From assembly GCA_038380435.1 (NCBI GenBank), contig JAWZYU010000019.1, positions 26,685,801 to 26,749,800 on the forward strand: DNA of 64,000 bases, read 5' to 3'. Source of the DNA: Ryuthela nishihirai (taxonomy: Eukaryota > Arthropoda > Arachnida > Araneae > Heptathelidae). The translations under genes were made by a program, and so were the position numbers. Shown here one piece after another: positions 1 through 10,499 of the stretch; within the stretch, counting starts at the first letter, position 1, and the number at the start of each line of letters is the position of its first letter. Below the pieces are notes generated by a model, which made no database searches, was not told the DNA's origin, and was given only the letters and a program-made list of their open reading frames with translations.

Positions 1-1
1 G

Positions 2-1528
2 AAATTTGGAACTAAAGAGATAATGCCCATAAGACAAATAGTATCGACACAAACAAACAGTGACACCCCTAACATCTGGAATCCAATTGAAATCAGGAAG
101 GCTCAACTAGATGATGAAGACATAAAACCAATAATGGAATTGATTGAAAAATCTGATGCAAGACCTAATTGGGAGCAAATCTCGAGGTATAGTCCAACTA
201 CTAAAAGTTACTGGGCACAGTGGGACTCCTTAAAAATGGAAGACGGAGTATTATACAGAAGATGGGAGAATCCCACTGGACGGCTGATCCGTTGGCAGAT
301 AATCCTTCCTCGATCCCGAGTGGAACTTGTGATGAAAGATGTACATGATAGTGCCACTGGAGGACACTTCGGTGTTAATAAGACATTAGCCAAAGCCAGG
401 GAACGATTTCATTGGTTGAAAAGTAGGGCAGACGTTGAGAGATGGTGTAGGCAATGTGAAGCCTGTGCAGCAAAGAAAGGCCCTAAGACTAGGAGTCGGG
501 GTAAGCTGCAGACGTATAACGTTGGTGCCCCTTTTGAAAGAATAGCCATTGATGTAATGGGTCCGTTTCCTAGAACTGATGATGGAAATCGATATTTATT
601 AGTGGTAATGGATTATTTCACAAAGTGGCCTGAGGTATATCCCATCCAAGACCAGGAAGCAACAACAGTGGCTGAGATGATAGTTAATAACTTCATTAGT
701 AGGTATGGAGTACCTTTACAACTCCACTCTGATCAAGGACGGAATTTTGAATCCAATGTGTTTAAAGGCATCTGTCAACTATTAGGTATTCAGAAAACCA
801 GAACAACTCCCTTACACCCTCAGTCGGATGGTATGGTTGAAAGGTTCAATAGAACAATTGCTTAGCATTTAGCATTATTTGTGAACGACCACCAACGTGA
901 CTGGGATCGCCATGTACCACTCCTTTTGCTGGCATATAGAACGGCAGTGCATGAGACAACTGGACAGACACCTTCCATGATGATTTTTGGAAGAGAGTTA
1001 CGTCTTCCCTGTGACCTTTTATATGGTCGGCCCGAAGCAATGCCTGTGTCCACTCCACAATACGTACAAGAATTGCAACAACGACTAGAAGAAATCCATC
1101 ACTCTGTTAGACATAACATCGACATAACAAGTGACAGAACCAAAACAAGATATGACAGTAAAATAAATGGAACTATTTTCAATCAAGGAGATCTTGTCTG
1201 GCTATACAGTCCACATAGAAAAAAAGGACTATCTCCAAAACTTCAGAAACCTTGGGAAGGTCCATATACAATAGTTAACAGGATTAATGACGTGGTATAT
1301 CGCATTCGTCGACGTCCAGCTACAAAGTGCAAGGTGGTTCACGTGGATCGTTTGGCTCCGTTTCATCGAAGAACTGAAGAAACTTTGGAATCCAGAATTG
1401 TTCGGGACGAACAAGACCTAGGAAGGGGGCAGTGTTACGACAGAAGGAATCTGGCAACCGAAAGCAAAAAGTTTCAGCCAACGAATAAGAACTTTGGGAG
1501 AATTTGGAGAAGGAGAGTGGAGCGTTAA
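2..1528 (+). pseudogene. Ty3/gypsy pol, integrase C-terminal part (one in-frame stop)
   Basis: The frame is open from the window edge, so only the integrase end of pol is present. Counting from the Met at base 23, a zinc-binding HHCC region is seen (H108, H115, C145, C148), then the catalytic triad D177, D237 and E273, with 35 residues between the last two, as is usual for retroviral-type integrases. After E273 (MVERFNRT) an in-frame TAG at 863-865 interrupts the frame; the same frame continues directly (LFVNDHQRDWDRH) and ends with a GPY/F-like module (KPWEGPYTIVNRI) at about 1240-1290. The terminal stop lies at 1526-1528, about 95 bp inside the 3' LTR. The protein would insert reverse-transcribed element DNA into chromosomes. 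The single stop and otherwise clean frame suggest a fairly recent copy; readthrough is possible but unsupported. Family assignment is firm, clade within Ty3/gypsy is not. Confidence 0.9.
1421..1432 (+). promoter_or_regulatory. Polypurine tract of the gypsy element
   Basis: GGAAGGGGGCAG lies immediately before the TGTTACGA start of the LTR, the expected place for the plus-strand primer in reverse transcription. Confidence 0.75.
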
Positions 1529-2054
1529 CGGTCGTTGTATTGTAACGGTCGTGAGTTCGAAAATGGACGGTGAGCTGTTCTGAGACAGTGCGCGTAAGTA
1601 TCAAGAAGTAACTTGATGTGTTGTGTATACGCGGAAGGATAAAAGTGGGATCTTTTATCGTTAAGTATCAAGAAGTAACTTGATGTGTTGTGTATACGCG
1701 GAAGTATAAAAGTGGGAACTTTTATGGCTAACTTCGAATGTCTACACGGACTGTCTTTTTGTTCGGCTATTGTGTGAAAAGTTATTAGCACAGGACGAGA
1801 ATTGGTTTACGAGTGAAGATCTTCGGGTGACCTGGTAAATCAAGTAAAAGGTAGTATTTAGTAAAATACACAGAGCTGATATTGTGTGCTCTACGCAGGA
1901 AGATTGATGACTTGTGCATGTTAATAGTTGATTTGTTGATAAGATACTTCATCCATATTTCCTTTGTAACAATTTACCTTGTATTGAATTTGGTTTTGAA
2001 ATATAGCTTTTAATACTCACGCTCAGTGGCTATCCATTTTTGTAATCCGCAACA
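1433..2054 (+). repeat. 3' LTR of the Ty3/gypsy element
   Basis: The repeat starts TGTTACGA directly after the purine tract and appears to end CCGCAACA at 2054, where sequence homologous to the composite repeat (compare 26764 onward) resumes with ATATCATTAATAAATTTC. That gives an LTR of about 622 bp. The partner 5' LTR is outside the window, so the right edge is inferred from the resumption of the host repeat and the TG..CA ends. Confidence 0.75.
1596..1729 (+). promoter_or_regulatory. 67-bp tandem duplication with TATA box inside the LTR
   Basis: Two adjacent copies begin AAGTATCAAGAAGTAACTTG at 1596 and 1663. The second carries TATAAAAG at 1705-1712; the first has GATAAAAG at the same place. 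The LTR core promoter is therefore probably in the second copy. Confidence 0.6.
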
Positions 2055-3903
2055 ATATCATTAATAAATTTCATAGCAAGTCTTTCGTAACTTAAATAAT
2101 GTCGCATAAGACGAATTTAGTAGCATCCCATTCATGAGCGGATCGTCACTTTCATTTAAGTAACATATTTTGTGTAAGAATCTTCCCTTTTTGTACTGAT
2201 GTAAGCACATCAAATCATTGTTAAGGTAGTAACAGTTAATTACAAGGGATAGAACATAAAAAATTATTTTTGTAATTGGAGAATGCAAAAATATACTTAC
2301 CGCAAAAATAAATATAGCATTTTAATATTATTTTAATTTATTTTTAATTAACATTTTAACAGTATTTTAATTAAATTATTTTTATAAATATAGCATTTTA
2401 TTTATTTATTTTTATGTTAAAGACTTGTTCTATAACATTAAAAAATAATATATTTATATTAAAAGTTAAGGAGTTCCACATTGGAACATATCCTCTCCTC
2501 TCAAATCGTTACGAACTTTACGGACGAGTCCCTGAACACCGCAGGTACGTTAAATGCTACAAGCATTCTTTAGGAACTCGTTCATGAAAAGACTAAAAGC
2601 CATTCATTAAGTATGTTAGGCCATGTTATGTCAATGGTAACTCAGATACAGAACTCATCATCATCATCAAGCAGCCATGGGCTATGAAGGTCCAATCAGA
2701 CTGAGCAATTTAGTTTTCGAAGCATTTCAGTCATGAGTTACATATGCTGCATCTGGCAACTGCACACCAATTCTAACAAGGTACTGCCCGATATTGTGTG
2801 CCCACCGCTTCCTAGGTTTCTCCCTCTTTCTGAGGACTTTAGACACACTGTTCATAACCCTATTCGCTAATCTACAATTATCCATACGGCAACACGGCCA
2901 AACCAACGGAGTCTCTCTCTGCACAATAATGCTACTCAAAGGAGGTTGCGGACTCCTTTGCCTAACCTTATCATTAGTTACAAAGCTGAACCACCTAAAG
3001 CCCAAGATACTGCGCAAGCATCAAGAATCAAAAGCATCAAGTTTTTTTTTACCATTTTGTTTATAAAGCATCGAAGTTTCACTACCATAACTAACCCTTG
3101 AAAGAACCAAATTATTATACAGTCGAATTTTAGTCTTTATATGTATACGCCTATTTCTCCACAATCTCCATAGAGTCTAAAAAAGTCGCGGCAGCAATCC
3201 CTATTCGTATGTTAATCTCATGCCACATATCACCAGTATCTGTTACATAGCTCCCAAGATAACTAAACCGAGCCACTTGCTGAAGAGTGCATCCATTCAA
3301 AGAAACTTAAGCACCATCTACCTAACCAATTTTCATCACTTCAGTTTTCTCTCTGTTTATCACGAAACCTACTCTACTACCAGTCTCATCAACAGCTCGA
3401 ATGAAAGAGTTCATCTCATCAACATCATTTCCCAAAAGGGCTGAATCGTCAGCATTGTCTAAATCAGAAAATTTCAATTTCCAAACCACTTTTCCTACTA
3501 TGAATTACTACTATACAAACAGTTTTATCTAAATTCAGTGCTCTCTATTACTCGAGTAGAAAAGACAAAAACCGAGCTTATATAAGCACTCAGTTCGTGA
3601 ATAATCTCATATTTTCTAGGTTTGCAGTCCAACAATAAACCCACGCTCTTCGAATCAAAACACTCAAATCAAGGTTTTTGATAAATATTTTAAGAAATTA
3701 TGTGGCTATTACAATGTAATACATTATTTGGTTTAAAAATACTCTAAGATAATAATTTAATAAAAAAATAACTCGAATCAAATCAAAAATATCCATTCAT
3801 TACGATTTTATATCCTCTAAAAAAAAACAATCCTTCATTTACTCTTAATTTGGATCACTCCCTCCTGGAGTTATCGGTAGAAAACTCGAGGTTATTAACC
3901 CTT
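2055..3903 (+). repeat. Composite dispersed repeat, copy A (truncated by the gypsy insertion)
   Basis: This stretch matches 26764-28490 (copy B) in the same orientation and 29977-32590 (copy C) in inverse orientation, including the same embedded RTE fragment. The shared end is CTGGAGTTATCGGTAG near 3890; copies A and C share another 20 or so bases beyond it, to GAGGTTATTAA. The left part of the unit is cut off by the LTR element. Confidence 0.8.
2656..3490 (-). pseudogene. RTE-type LINE 3' fragment in copy A
   Basis: On the minus strand this encodes broken pieces of the C-terminal part of an RTE-clade reverse transcriptase, including a region like KIRLYNSLVLSRVSYGSETW and the terminal GRPRMRW-type segment, and it ends in a short (GAT)n tail (CATCATCATCATCA at 2656). 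The frame is interrupted repeatedly. The 5' side is truncated near the RT active-site region, at the same place as in copies B and C, so the LINE insertion is older than the spread of the composite repeat. Confidence 0.8.
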
Positions 3904-4104
3904 TGGATGATTACTCCTGTCGCCAGGATCCAGCTTACCGGCCGAAAGTTTTCAGTATTGCTTTCCCCCCCTTTTAACGATTAGCAATGAGAATGGCAAT
4001 GGGGGATTAACCAGAGTGGCAAAAAGGGGCGTCATCAACCCTTCCCTCGGGGGAGCGGTAAAGTGTCACTGACAATATACGCTTGCATCCCGTTGTACAG
4101 AGTG

Positions 4105-4268
4105 AAAAAAAAAAAAAAAATACCCCCTCAAGCAGCTGCTTGCCACAGAGGTCTGACAGGAGCCTGTCAGTTTATATGCCATAGTAGAAGGTCTGAGAGG
4201 ATGGCAGGACCTCAGCAGAAAAAACAACACGAACATCCATGCCTTACCCGGGGCTCGAACCCAGGGAG
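4105..4268 (-). mobile_element. SINE family 1 (tRNA-derived), 5'-truncated copy
   Basis: On the minus strand it has the B box (GGGCTCGAACCC on plus), the mid-region and the conserved 3' part with both palindromes (CTGACAGG..CCTGTCAG and AAGCAGCTGCTT), followed by a T-rich tail seen as an A run at 4105-4120 on plus. The A-box half is missing. Confidence 0.85.
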
Positions 4269-4329
4269 TTCGGTAGTAATTCCCACCAGAGGCAAAGCTG
4301 GTAGGGGAGCAAGAGGGAAGCTTGTATGG

Positions 4330-5264
4330 AAGTTGGGTCAAACACTGCAAAATATTTCTGCTAGTGTCTTGATCTTTGCGATTTCCAGATTTTTGTTTTA
4401 ACGCTTACTATATCTTTATCAGAAGAGAAATGGCATTCATATTTTCGTAACATTGTTTTTCTCTTAAAATATTTTTAAAATATTTTTTTAATTTAAATTT
4501 GTGATAATTTTAAGAATTATATGATTTAACTTCATGGCGATAGAGAACTTCCCAAATTTCCCAAATGAGTGTGGTAGCGGGAAAAGGAAATAGGGAAGTA
4601 AAATATTTAGTAACGCTAATTAATGGTTTAATTATATCTTTAGAAATTAATATTTTGAAAACTTTTCAAACGTTACTTGTCCTACACTATTTACGATTAG
4701 TATAATATATAATATAAAGAAGACATTTTTCCCTTTTTTCTCCCCACAAAATTTCAATCTAGTAAGTAATTAGTTTTTTAGACAGCTTAATTTTTGGTCA
4801 GCATTGTAAACAAAATAATTAATCCACTTGCAAATTGCTCTACATTTGGGAAAAATCATAATACCATGGAATAGATAAGTATTTATCAACCTTTTCTAAG
4901 CCAAAGACAAACGCAAAACGGAAAAATATTGGGGCAAAAGTTTAAAATCAAAAGCAATTTTTTTTTAAACAGTATGAACTTCATTGTTTTTATTCCTAAA
5001 GCTGGATTATTGAGAAATCTAGCTTTTTCCAACCAAAACACTTTCCAAGATTAATTTCATACCTTTATGTAAATTATGTGATATTATTTTATGAAGATTT
5101 CAAGTGTATTTTTTTCCGCTGTTTACAATGGAGTAAAACAAAATAAAATTTTTGTGGGCAGTGTTTGTTTTCTAAATCTTTTTGTGGTATAATAAAATGA
5201 AAAATAAATTTAAAAATTAAAAAACTGGTCTTCCTATAAATACCCTAAAAGTTAGAGAATATAC
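4330..5264. other. Unassigned A+T-rich sequence
   Basis: I see no coding frame, tRNA-like box or repeat family here. Confidence 0.5.
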
Positions 5265-5805
5265 ATATATATAGTGCAATCAGTCACTGAGTTCGTATTT
5301 ACTTCAAAAGAAGATAATTAGCCCGCAAGGCACGTACCCAGGATTCAGCTTCAGGGCGATCCGAGAATTTCGTTTCAGTGGGAGGGAGATTGTTTTGGGG
5401 AGGTCCGAGAATTTTGTTTTGATAGTTGTCCGAAAATTCAGTTTCGGGAAATCTCACTTGTGTACGATTTCTCAATTACCAAACTAAATAGTATGAGATT
5501 TTATATTTTTTTTAATTTATTTTTTTGCTGTTGGACATAAATAAAGGAGTGAAATAAAAATATGCAAAGACAAGTATTTAGGATTTCAAAGCAGGTAATT
5601 AAGTTTGAGTTTTAATATGACGGCCGGATTTTCGCAGGGGGGGGGGGACTTTTCGGGAGCGTGGGTTTCTAGGTACTTCTTTGGAATTTCTTTTGTTGAG
5701 TAGGTAAATTGGTGTTTTATCTTACATTGGAGTAAATGCGAATTTAGTGACTGATTAAACATCAATATTCTTTAGGTTTATTTTGTATGTTTTGGGCGTA
5801 CGTAC
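5265..5805. repeat. MITE-like element with inverted ends and an inner insertion
   Basis: Left end GTGCAATCAGTCACTGAGTT (5273) has an inverted partner near 5735-5760 (AATTTAGTGACTGATT). The same arms occur at 6693-6925, so this is a family. An inner segment from GGCACGTACCCAGGATTC (about 5328) to GTGGGTTTCTAGGTACTTC (about 5662) may be a separate hAT-like insertion and includes a G run at 5638-5648. Confidence 0.5.
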
Positions 5806-5981
5806 GAAGTAGGTAAATAAATTTGAAATTTTAAAAAGCACCTATCTCCAGAAAATTTTATTTGATACATGCTTCATAAACATCAACCGCATATCCCCCC
5901 CCCCTTTTTGGGGGGTATCGTGCTTGGCGTAGTCAACCATATTATATATGTCAGAATCTTTGATTTGAGATATAACTTGTT

Positions 5982-6176
5982 TGCAGCAGTCCCGTGGCCG
6001 AGTGGTTAGCGCGCTTGGCTGTTGATCTAAGGGACCTGGGTTCGAGCCCCGGATAAGGCATGGATGTTCGTATTGTTTTTCTGCTGAAGTCCTGCCATCC
6101 TCTCAGATCTCCTACTGTGGCATATAAACTGACAGGCTCCTGTCAGACTTCTGTGGCAAGCAGCTGCTTGAGGGGG
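5982..6176 (+). mobile_element. SINE family 1, full-length copy with 11-bp TSD
   Basis: TATAACTTGTT flanks both sides (5971-5981 and 6177-6187), which fixes the element at 195 bp. It begins TGCAGCAGTCCCGTGGCCGAG-like, a tRNA-Ser/Leu-type head with A box GTGGCCGAGTGGTTAGCGCG and B box GGTTCGAGCCC. The 3' part has two palindromes: the 18-bp CTGACAGGCTCCTGTCAG (as ideal form) and AAGCAGCTGCTT. It is transcribed by RNA polymerase III in this type of element, and mobilised by a LINE, which is family knowledge. Confidence 0.92.
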
Positions 6177-6692
6177 TATAACTTGTTAAAGTCGTCCTCT
6201 GAGAAATTTCTGCCCCTTTTGGGAGGGGGGTCATAATTTAGCGTAGTCGACGACGGTCCTCACATCAGTTTTCATATCAGACCAAATTCATAACTGTTGG
6301 AAGATATAATAAAACGACTTTCATATTTCCTTATTTTAGGGGGAAGAATGTAGGAGAGTTTATTTTGATAACCCATAAAACTCCCCACTTCACAAGTTTC
6401 CATTCGACAAACAGCTAGTTACGTTCAGCCCCTGGGTTCGAAAGATATAGGGAAAATAATTTCAACATTAATCCTTTTTAAGGGGAATAAAGCATGGGGG
6501 GTCAATGTTTTATAAGCCTATAACACTCCACGCATCACCGGCTTTCATTTGACATGTAAATCACTAAGTTTGTCTTTCGCATTCGAAAGATATCGTGGAA
6601 CAACAGTTTTGACAAATACACAACTGAAAGAAGAGTGAAAAGCAAAGAAGTAGTACAAAAAATAATTTGAGAAATTTATATTTTAACGATCT

Positions 6693-6925
6693 TCTCATAT
6701 GCGCCCTGAAAAGTAGAAAATAAAATTAAAGCATGTTGATGGTGCAATCAGTAACTGAACTCGTATTCACTTCAAAGGAAGGCATGGAGCTGGCGATCAT
6801 GTTGAATAGGTAAATCGGCGTCCTATCTTCTTTTAACCAAAAACAAATTCAGTGACTGATTCCACCATCAATATGCTTCAGTTTTATTTTCTGCGTTTTA
6901 GGGTGCATATGAGAAAATAGGTATT
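6693..6925. mobile_element. Palindromic MITE-like element
   Basis: A left arm (CTCATATGCGCCCTGAAAAG ... AGCATGTTGATGGTGCAATC) and a right arm (CCACCATCAATATGCTTCAG ... GGGTGCATATGAG) are near-perfect reverse complements of about 75 bp around a ~70-bp spacer. No coding capacity. Confidence 0.7.
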
Positions 6926-6965
6926 TCTTACTATATTTTTTCTTTGCTACTAATAACGACTACCT

Positions 6966-7157
6966 TCCAGTGGCCGAGTGGTTAGCGTGCTTCGCTGCTA
7001 ATTTAAGGGACCTGGGTTCCTTAAATTCCCGGGTAAGGCATTGATGTATGTGTCGTTTTCCTGATGAGGTCCTGCCATCCTCTCGGATCTTCTACTATGG
7101 TATATAAACTGACAGGCTCCTATCAGACCTCTGTGTCATGCAGCTGCTTGAGGGGGT
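6966..7157 (+). mobile_element. SINE family 1 copy
   Basis: A box GTGGCCGAGTGGTTAGCGTG, a B-box region altered to GGTTCCTTAAATTCCCGGG, and the full conserved 3' part ending CTGCTTGAGGGGGTATT. Confidence 0.88.
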
Positions 7158-7544
7158 ATTATTTTTTTTCCAAAAACTATCATATGATATATTACTCATA
7201 AACTTTGACCCCATTTTTTCCTCCCCCTGTCTTTGAAGTCCTGTTTAGAGTGACCCATTCGAGACATCACAAAAGTTAATTTCAAACCTCCGCGAAAATC
7301 AACCCTTTTCGAAGGAGAAAATAGTGGGGGAGGAGAATTCGAAATTGTCTACGACGATCCTCATATGAGCTGTCATTTGACACCTAATTGGCAATTGTAA
7401 GCCTTGGCTTTCGGAAGATATAGCCTAACAATGTTTGTCATATTTCCACCTTTATGGGGAAAGAATCATGGTGGTTAATTCCTTAGAGCCTATGATACTT
7501 CCCGATTCACAAGCTTTTATTTGACGCATAACATCTTACTTTCG

Positions 7545-7730
7545 GCAGTTTCGTGTGTCCAAATGGTTAACGCGTTGGCTACGGACCAAAGGGCCTTGGG
7601 TTCGAGCCTCGGATAACACATGGATGTTCGTGTCGTTTTTCTGCTGAGGATACGCCATCCTCACAGTCCTACTATGGGGTATAAACTGACGGGCTTCTGT
7701 CAGACCTTTATGACAAGCAGCTGCTTGAGG
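7545..7730 (+). mobile_element. SINE family 1 copy, diverged
   Basis: Head GCAGTTTCGTGTGTCCAAATG, B box GGTTCGAGCCTCGG, then the 3' segment through AAGCAGCTGCTTGAGG. It is more diverged than the 5982 copy. Confidence 0.85.
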
Positions 7731-7794
7731 ATATATATATGCTGCTCACAAAGATTAGGGGATATTTCAAAATGAATATGAAGCGAAGAAATAT

Positions 7795-8158
7795 CAATAT
7801 GTATAAACACTCCTACACCTGTCTCTGAGATATTACAACACCATATCAGTCTCTGATCTATCGAAACTCTAATATACCTCTATGAGATATTGCAACGCCA
7901 CACCAGTCTCTGAGATATCGAAACTCCTACATCTGTCTCTGAGATATCCAACACCAACAGCTGTCTCTGAGATATCTTAACACCTACATCTGTCTCTGAA
8001 ATATCTTAACACCTACATCTGTCTCTGAAATATCTTAACACCTACATCTGTCTCTGAGATATTGCAACATCATATCAGTCTCTGATAAATCGAAACTCCT
8101 ACATATCTCTCTGAGATATTGCAACACCTACAGCTGTCTTTGAGATACTGCAACACCA

Positions 8159-8211
<53 letters not shown>

Positions 8212-9165
8212 AGCAGTCATGGGCTACGGAGGTCCAACCAGACCGCGCAGTTTAATTCTCCAAGCATATCTGTCCTGAGCTACATCTGCTGCATCCGGCC
8301 ACTGTACACCAATTCTAACAAGGTCCTGTTTGACATTGTCTGCCCACCGCATCCTAGGTCTCCCCCTCCTTCTGAGGCCTCTAGGCACACTGTTCATAAC
8401 CCTATTCGCCAATCTATAATTATCCATACGGGCAACATGGCCAAACCAGCGGAGTCTCTCTCTGCACAATATGCTGCTTAAAGGGGGTTGCAGACTCCTT
8501 TGCCTAACCTCATCATTAGTTACAAAGTTAAACCACCTAATACCCAAGATACTGCGAAAGCATCTAGAATCAAAAGCATCTAGTTTCCTGTTATCTTGTT
8601 TACACAGCGTCCAAGTTTCACTACCATAACTAACCCTAGAAAGAACCAAACTATTATACAGTCTAATTTTAGTCTTTAAGTGTATACGCCTATTTCTCCA
8701 CGAACAGTTTCTATGATATCGAAACTCCCACATCTTTCTCTGAGATATTACAACCCCATATGAGTCTCTGAGATATTGAAACTCTTATATCTGTCTCTGA
8801 GATATCGCAACATCATATCAGTCTCTGAAATATCGAAACTCCTACATCTGTGTCTGAAATATCGAAACTCCTACATCTGTGTCTGAGATATCGCAACACC
8901 TACATCTGGCTCTGAGATATTGCAACATCATATCAGTCTCTCATATATCGAAACTCAAATATATCTCTCTGAGATATTGCAACACCACATCAGTCTCTGA
9001 GATATCGAAACTCCCACATCTGTCTCTGAGATATCCAACACCAACATCTGTTTCTGAGATATCTCAACACCTACATCGTTCTCTGAGATATTGAAACACC
9101 ATATCTGTCTCTGAGATTTCACAACTATATATGTCTCTGAGATATCGCAACACCTACATCTGTTC
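7795..9165 (+). repeat. 29-bp satellite (GAGATATCGAAACTCC type), interrupted by an RTE insertion
   Basis: Units such as CTACATCTGTCTCTGAGATA plus TTGCAACAC or TCGAAACTC repeat at about 29 bp from 7795 to 8160 and again from about 8708 to 9165. Units vary between two types that tend to alternate. The intervening 8160-8707 is a LINE. Confidence 0.88.
8160..8707 (-). pseudogene. RTE-type LINE 3' end inserted in the 29-bp satellite
   Basis: On the minus strand an uninterrupted frame of about 155 codons runs from near 8700 to the TAG at 8224-8226. It encodes the C-terminus of an RTE-clade reverse transcriptase: NRRIHLKTKIRLYNSLVLS, then SRCFRSILGIRWFNFVTNDE, RLRWFGHVARMD and RRGRPRMRWADNV. After the stop come about 20 bp and a long (GAT)n tail (8160-8210). 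The 5' end is truncated, as usual for target-primed insertion. The clean frame marks it as one of the youngest RTE copies here. RTE clade is inferred from the shared WFGH...RGRPRMRW arrangement and the trinucleotide tail. Confidence 0.87.
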
Positions 9166-9340
9166 TAACGTCTGGCAGGAACCTGTCAGTTTATACCCTG
9201 TAGAAGGTCTGTGAGGATGGCGAGACCTCAGCAGAAAGACAATAAATATCCATGCCTTACCCGGGTTCGAACACAGGTCCCTTTGATCAGAGGCATAGAT
9301 CTGTAGCCAAGCACGTTAACCACTTGGCCACGGGACAGCT
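9165..9340 (-). mobile_element. SINE family 1 copy at the satellite edge
   Basis: Minus-strand A box (complement CCACTTGGCCACGGGAC), B box and mid-region are present; the 3' end is cut, lacking the AAGCAGCTGCTT palindrome. A short duplicated stretch (CATAGATCTGTAG) sits between the boxes. Confidence 0.8.
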
Positions 9341-9506
9341 TCTCAGAAGATGAGGTTAGAAATTGAAATAAAACATGGATAGATTTTTATTTTTTGGCAG
9401 ATGCAGAATAGTTTTCTAGTTTCGTAAACCACTCTTTACTCGAAATACCCTAAAACTACTCGTTTTGCTTCATTTCAAAGTGCTTTGCTTCGAAAATGCC
9501 GTTCGG

Positions 9507-9814
9507 GTTGGGTCGTTTTACCTGTGAGCGGCACTATTTTGCACACCACGGGCTAACTGGCCAGATCACATGGACCCCGAAGGCTCAGAGAAAGTTGGGG
9601 GAGGGGACCCACTGGAACATCTGTTGGGAGACAGATAGTAGCCTCCCGTCAAGGCCATCCATCGTGTTCTTTAACGTGCACAGGGTATGGATCTCCCGCA
9701 CACGGGGCCACGGCTTAGCGTCCCATCCGACGGACGGCGACCTTTCCAAGCACATCGGTGTCCCCTACTAACAATGGGAATGGCGGGAAATTTGCTGAGA
9801 TAAATCTCAAAAAA
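9507..9814 (-). mobile_element. SINE family 2 copy, 5'-truncated, 14-bp TSD
   Basis: AAAATGCCGTTCGG occurs at 9493-9506 and 9815-9828. Between them is the body of SINE family 2 without its tRNA head. On minus it runs from TTTATCTCAGCAAATTTCCC to AAAACGACCCAAC. An apparent 91-codon frame here recurs at the same place in other copies and is a property of the SINE, not a gene. Confidence 0.88.
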
Positions 9815-10031
9815 AAAATGCCGTTCGGAAACACTATAGAACTAAACACGTTGGTTATTTTTTTTTTATCTTATTTCTTTTGGAGTAGCCCCTCGGAAGT
9901 GAGGGGAAAAGCAATAAAAAGTTCTCCCACACTGGTTGTGTATCGTGTTGAACAAATACAATCACACCTAACACAAATTGAGCTATTCGCTCTCTAGAAG
10001 TGTGCTGTTGAGTGATTAATATATTCCAAGA

Positions 10032-10044
10032 GGCAAACAATGGT
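10032..10044. repeat. Left TSD of the 6.1-kb LINE
   Basis: GGCAAACAATGGT here is identical to 16156-16168; flanking bases on either side differ. Confidence 0.88.
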
Positions 10045-10075
10045 GATGTGATGTGATGTGATAAAATGTGATGGG
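10045..10075 (-). repeat. 3' tail of the LINE, ATCAC repeats
   Basis: Read on minus, the element ends in ATCACATCACATCACATC after a looser CATCACATTTT stretch, and abuts the TSD. A short tandem tail instead of poly(A) is known for I elements. Confidence 0.7.
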
Positions 10076-10499
10076 AAGGTTAGAAACCCTTCAACAATGG
10101 GCTTCCTGCTATCCCAAACAAAGAATCGGACGTGTAAATCACAATGTAGAAAATAAAAATAATAGTTTTTCTGAATTTTTTAAAAGTTCCCACTTATGCA
10201 GAGTAGACTTTCTGTAATCCAATACTCTTGGATCTTAATTTCTTTTCTTTTCTGAACCAAAATAGATTTCAAAAACAAAATTAACACTTCAAACAAGGTA
10301 TAAAAAAATAACAGTCACAGTTCTTTCTTCAGTTCCACCACAAAAACAACCATGAGGTTATCACTTGAGATACTGGCCACTAGAGAAAGTTTGCAAGTAA
10401 AAACACATTTTTCTTGAACAGTCAATATTTCATATTTGTATATTATTAAATTCCTCTTCTTTTTATTTTCGAAAAACGAAAACCCAGCAAAGGATGAAT

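Larger units (their letters stand above)
5890..7545 (+). repeat. Degenerate ~130-bp tandem array, broken by SINEs
   Basis: Related blocks recur at about 6242, 6367, 6505, 7340 and 7484. Each holds a segment like CACTTCACAAGTTTCCATT, then TTTGAC and CGAAAGATAT, at spacings of roughly 125-140 bp. SINE copies at 5982 and 6966 and a palindromic MITE at 6693 interrupt it. Confidence 0.5.

Noticed and set aside
4063..4401. A 112-codon plus-strand frame
   Set aside because: It is mostly the antisense of a SINE family 1 copy.
5986..6055. Functional tRNA genes at SINE heads
   Set aside because: A and B boxes are present but acceptor stems do not pair, and each head continues into a SINE body.
8119..8481. 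Frame with a poly-serine run
   Set aside because: It is the (TCA)n reading of the RTE trinucleotide tail followed by the antisense of the RTE coding region.
7795..9165. CRISPR-like appearance of regularly spaced short repeats
   Set aside because: The units are contiguous 29-bp satellite repeats with no unique spacers and no cas genes, in a eukaryotic setting.
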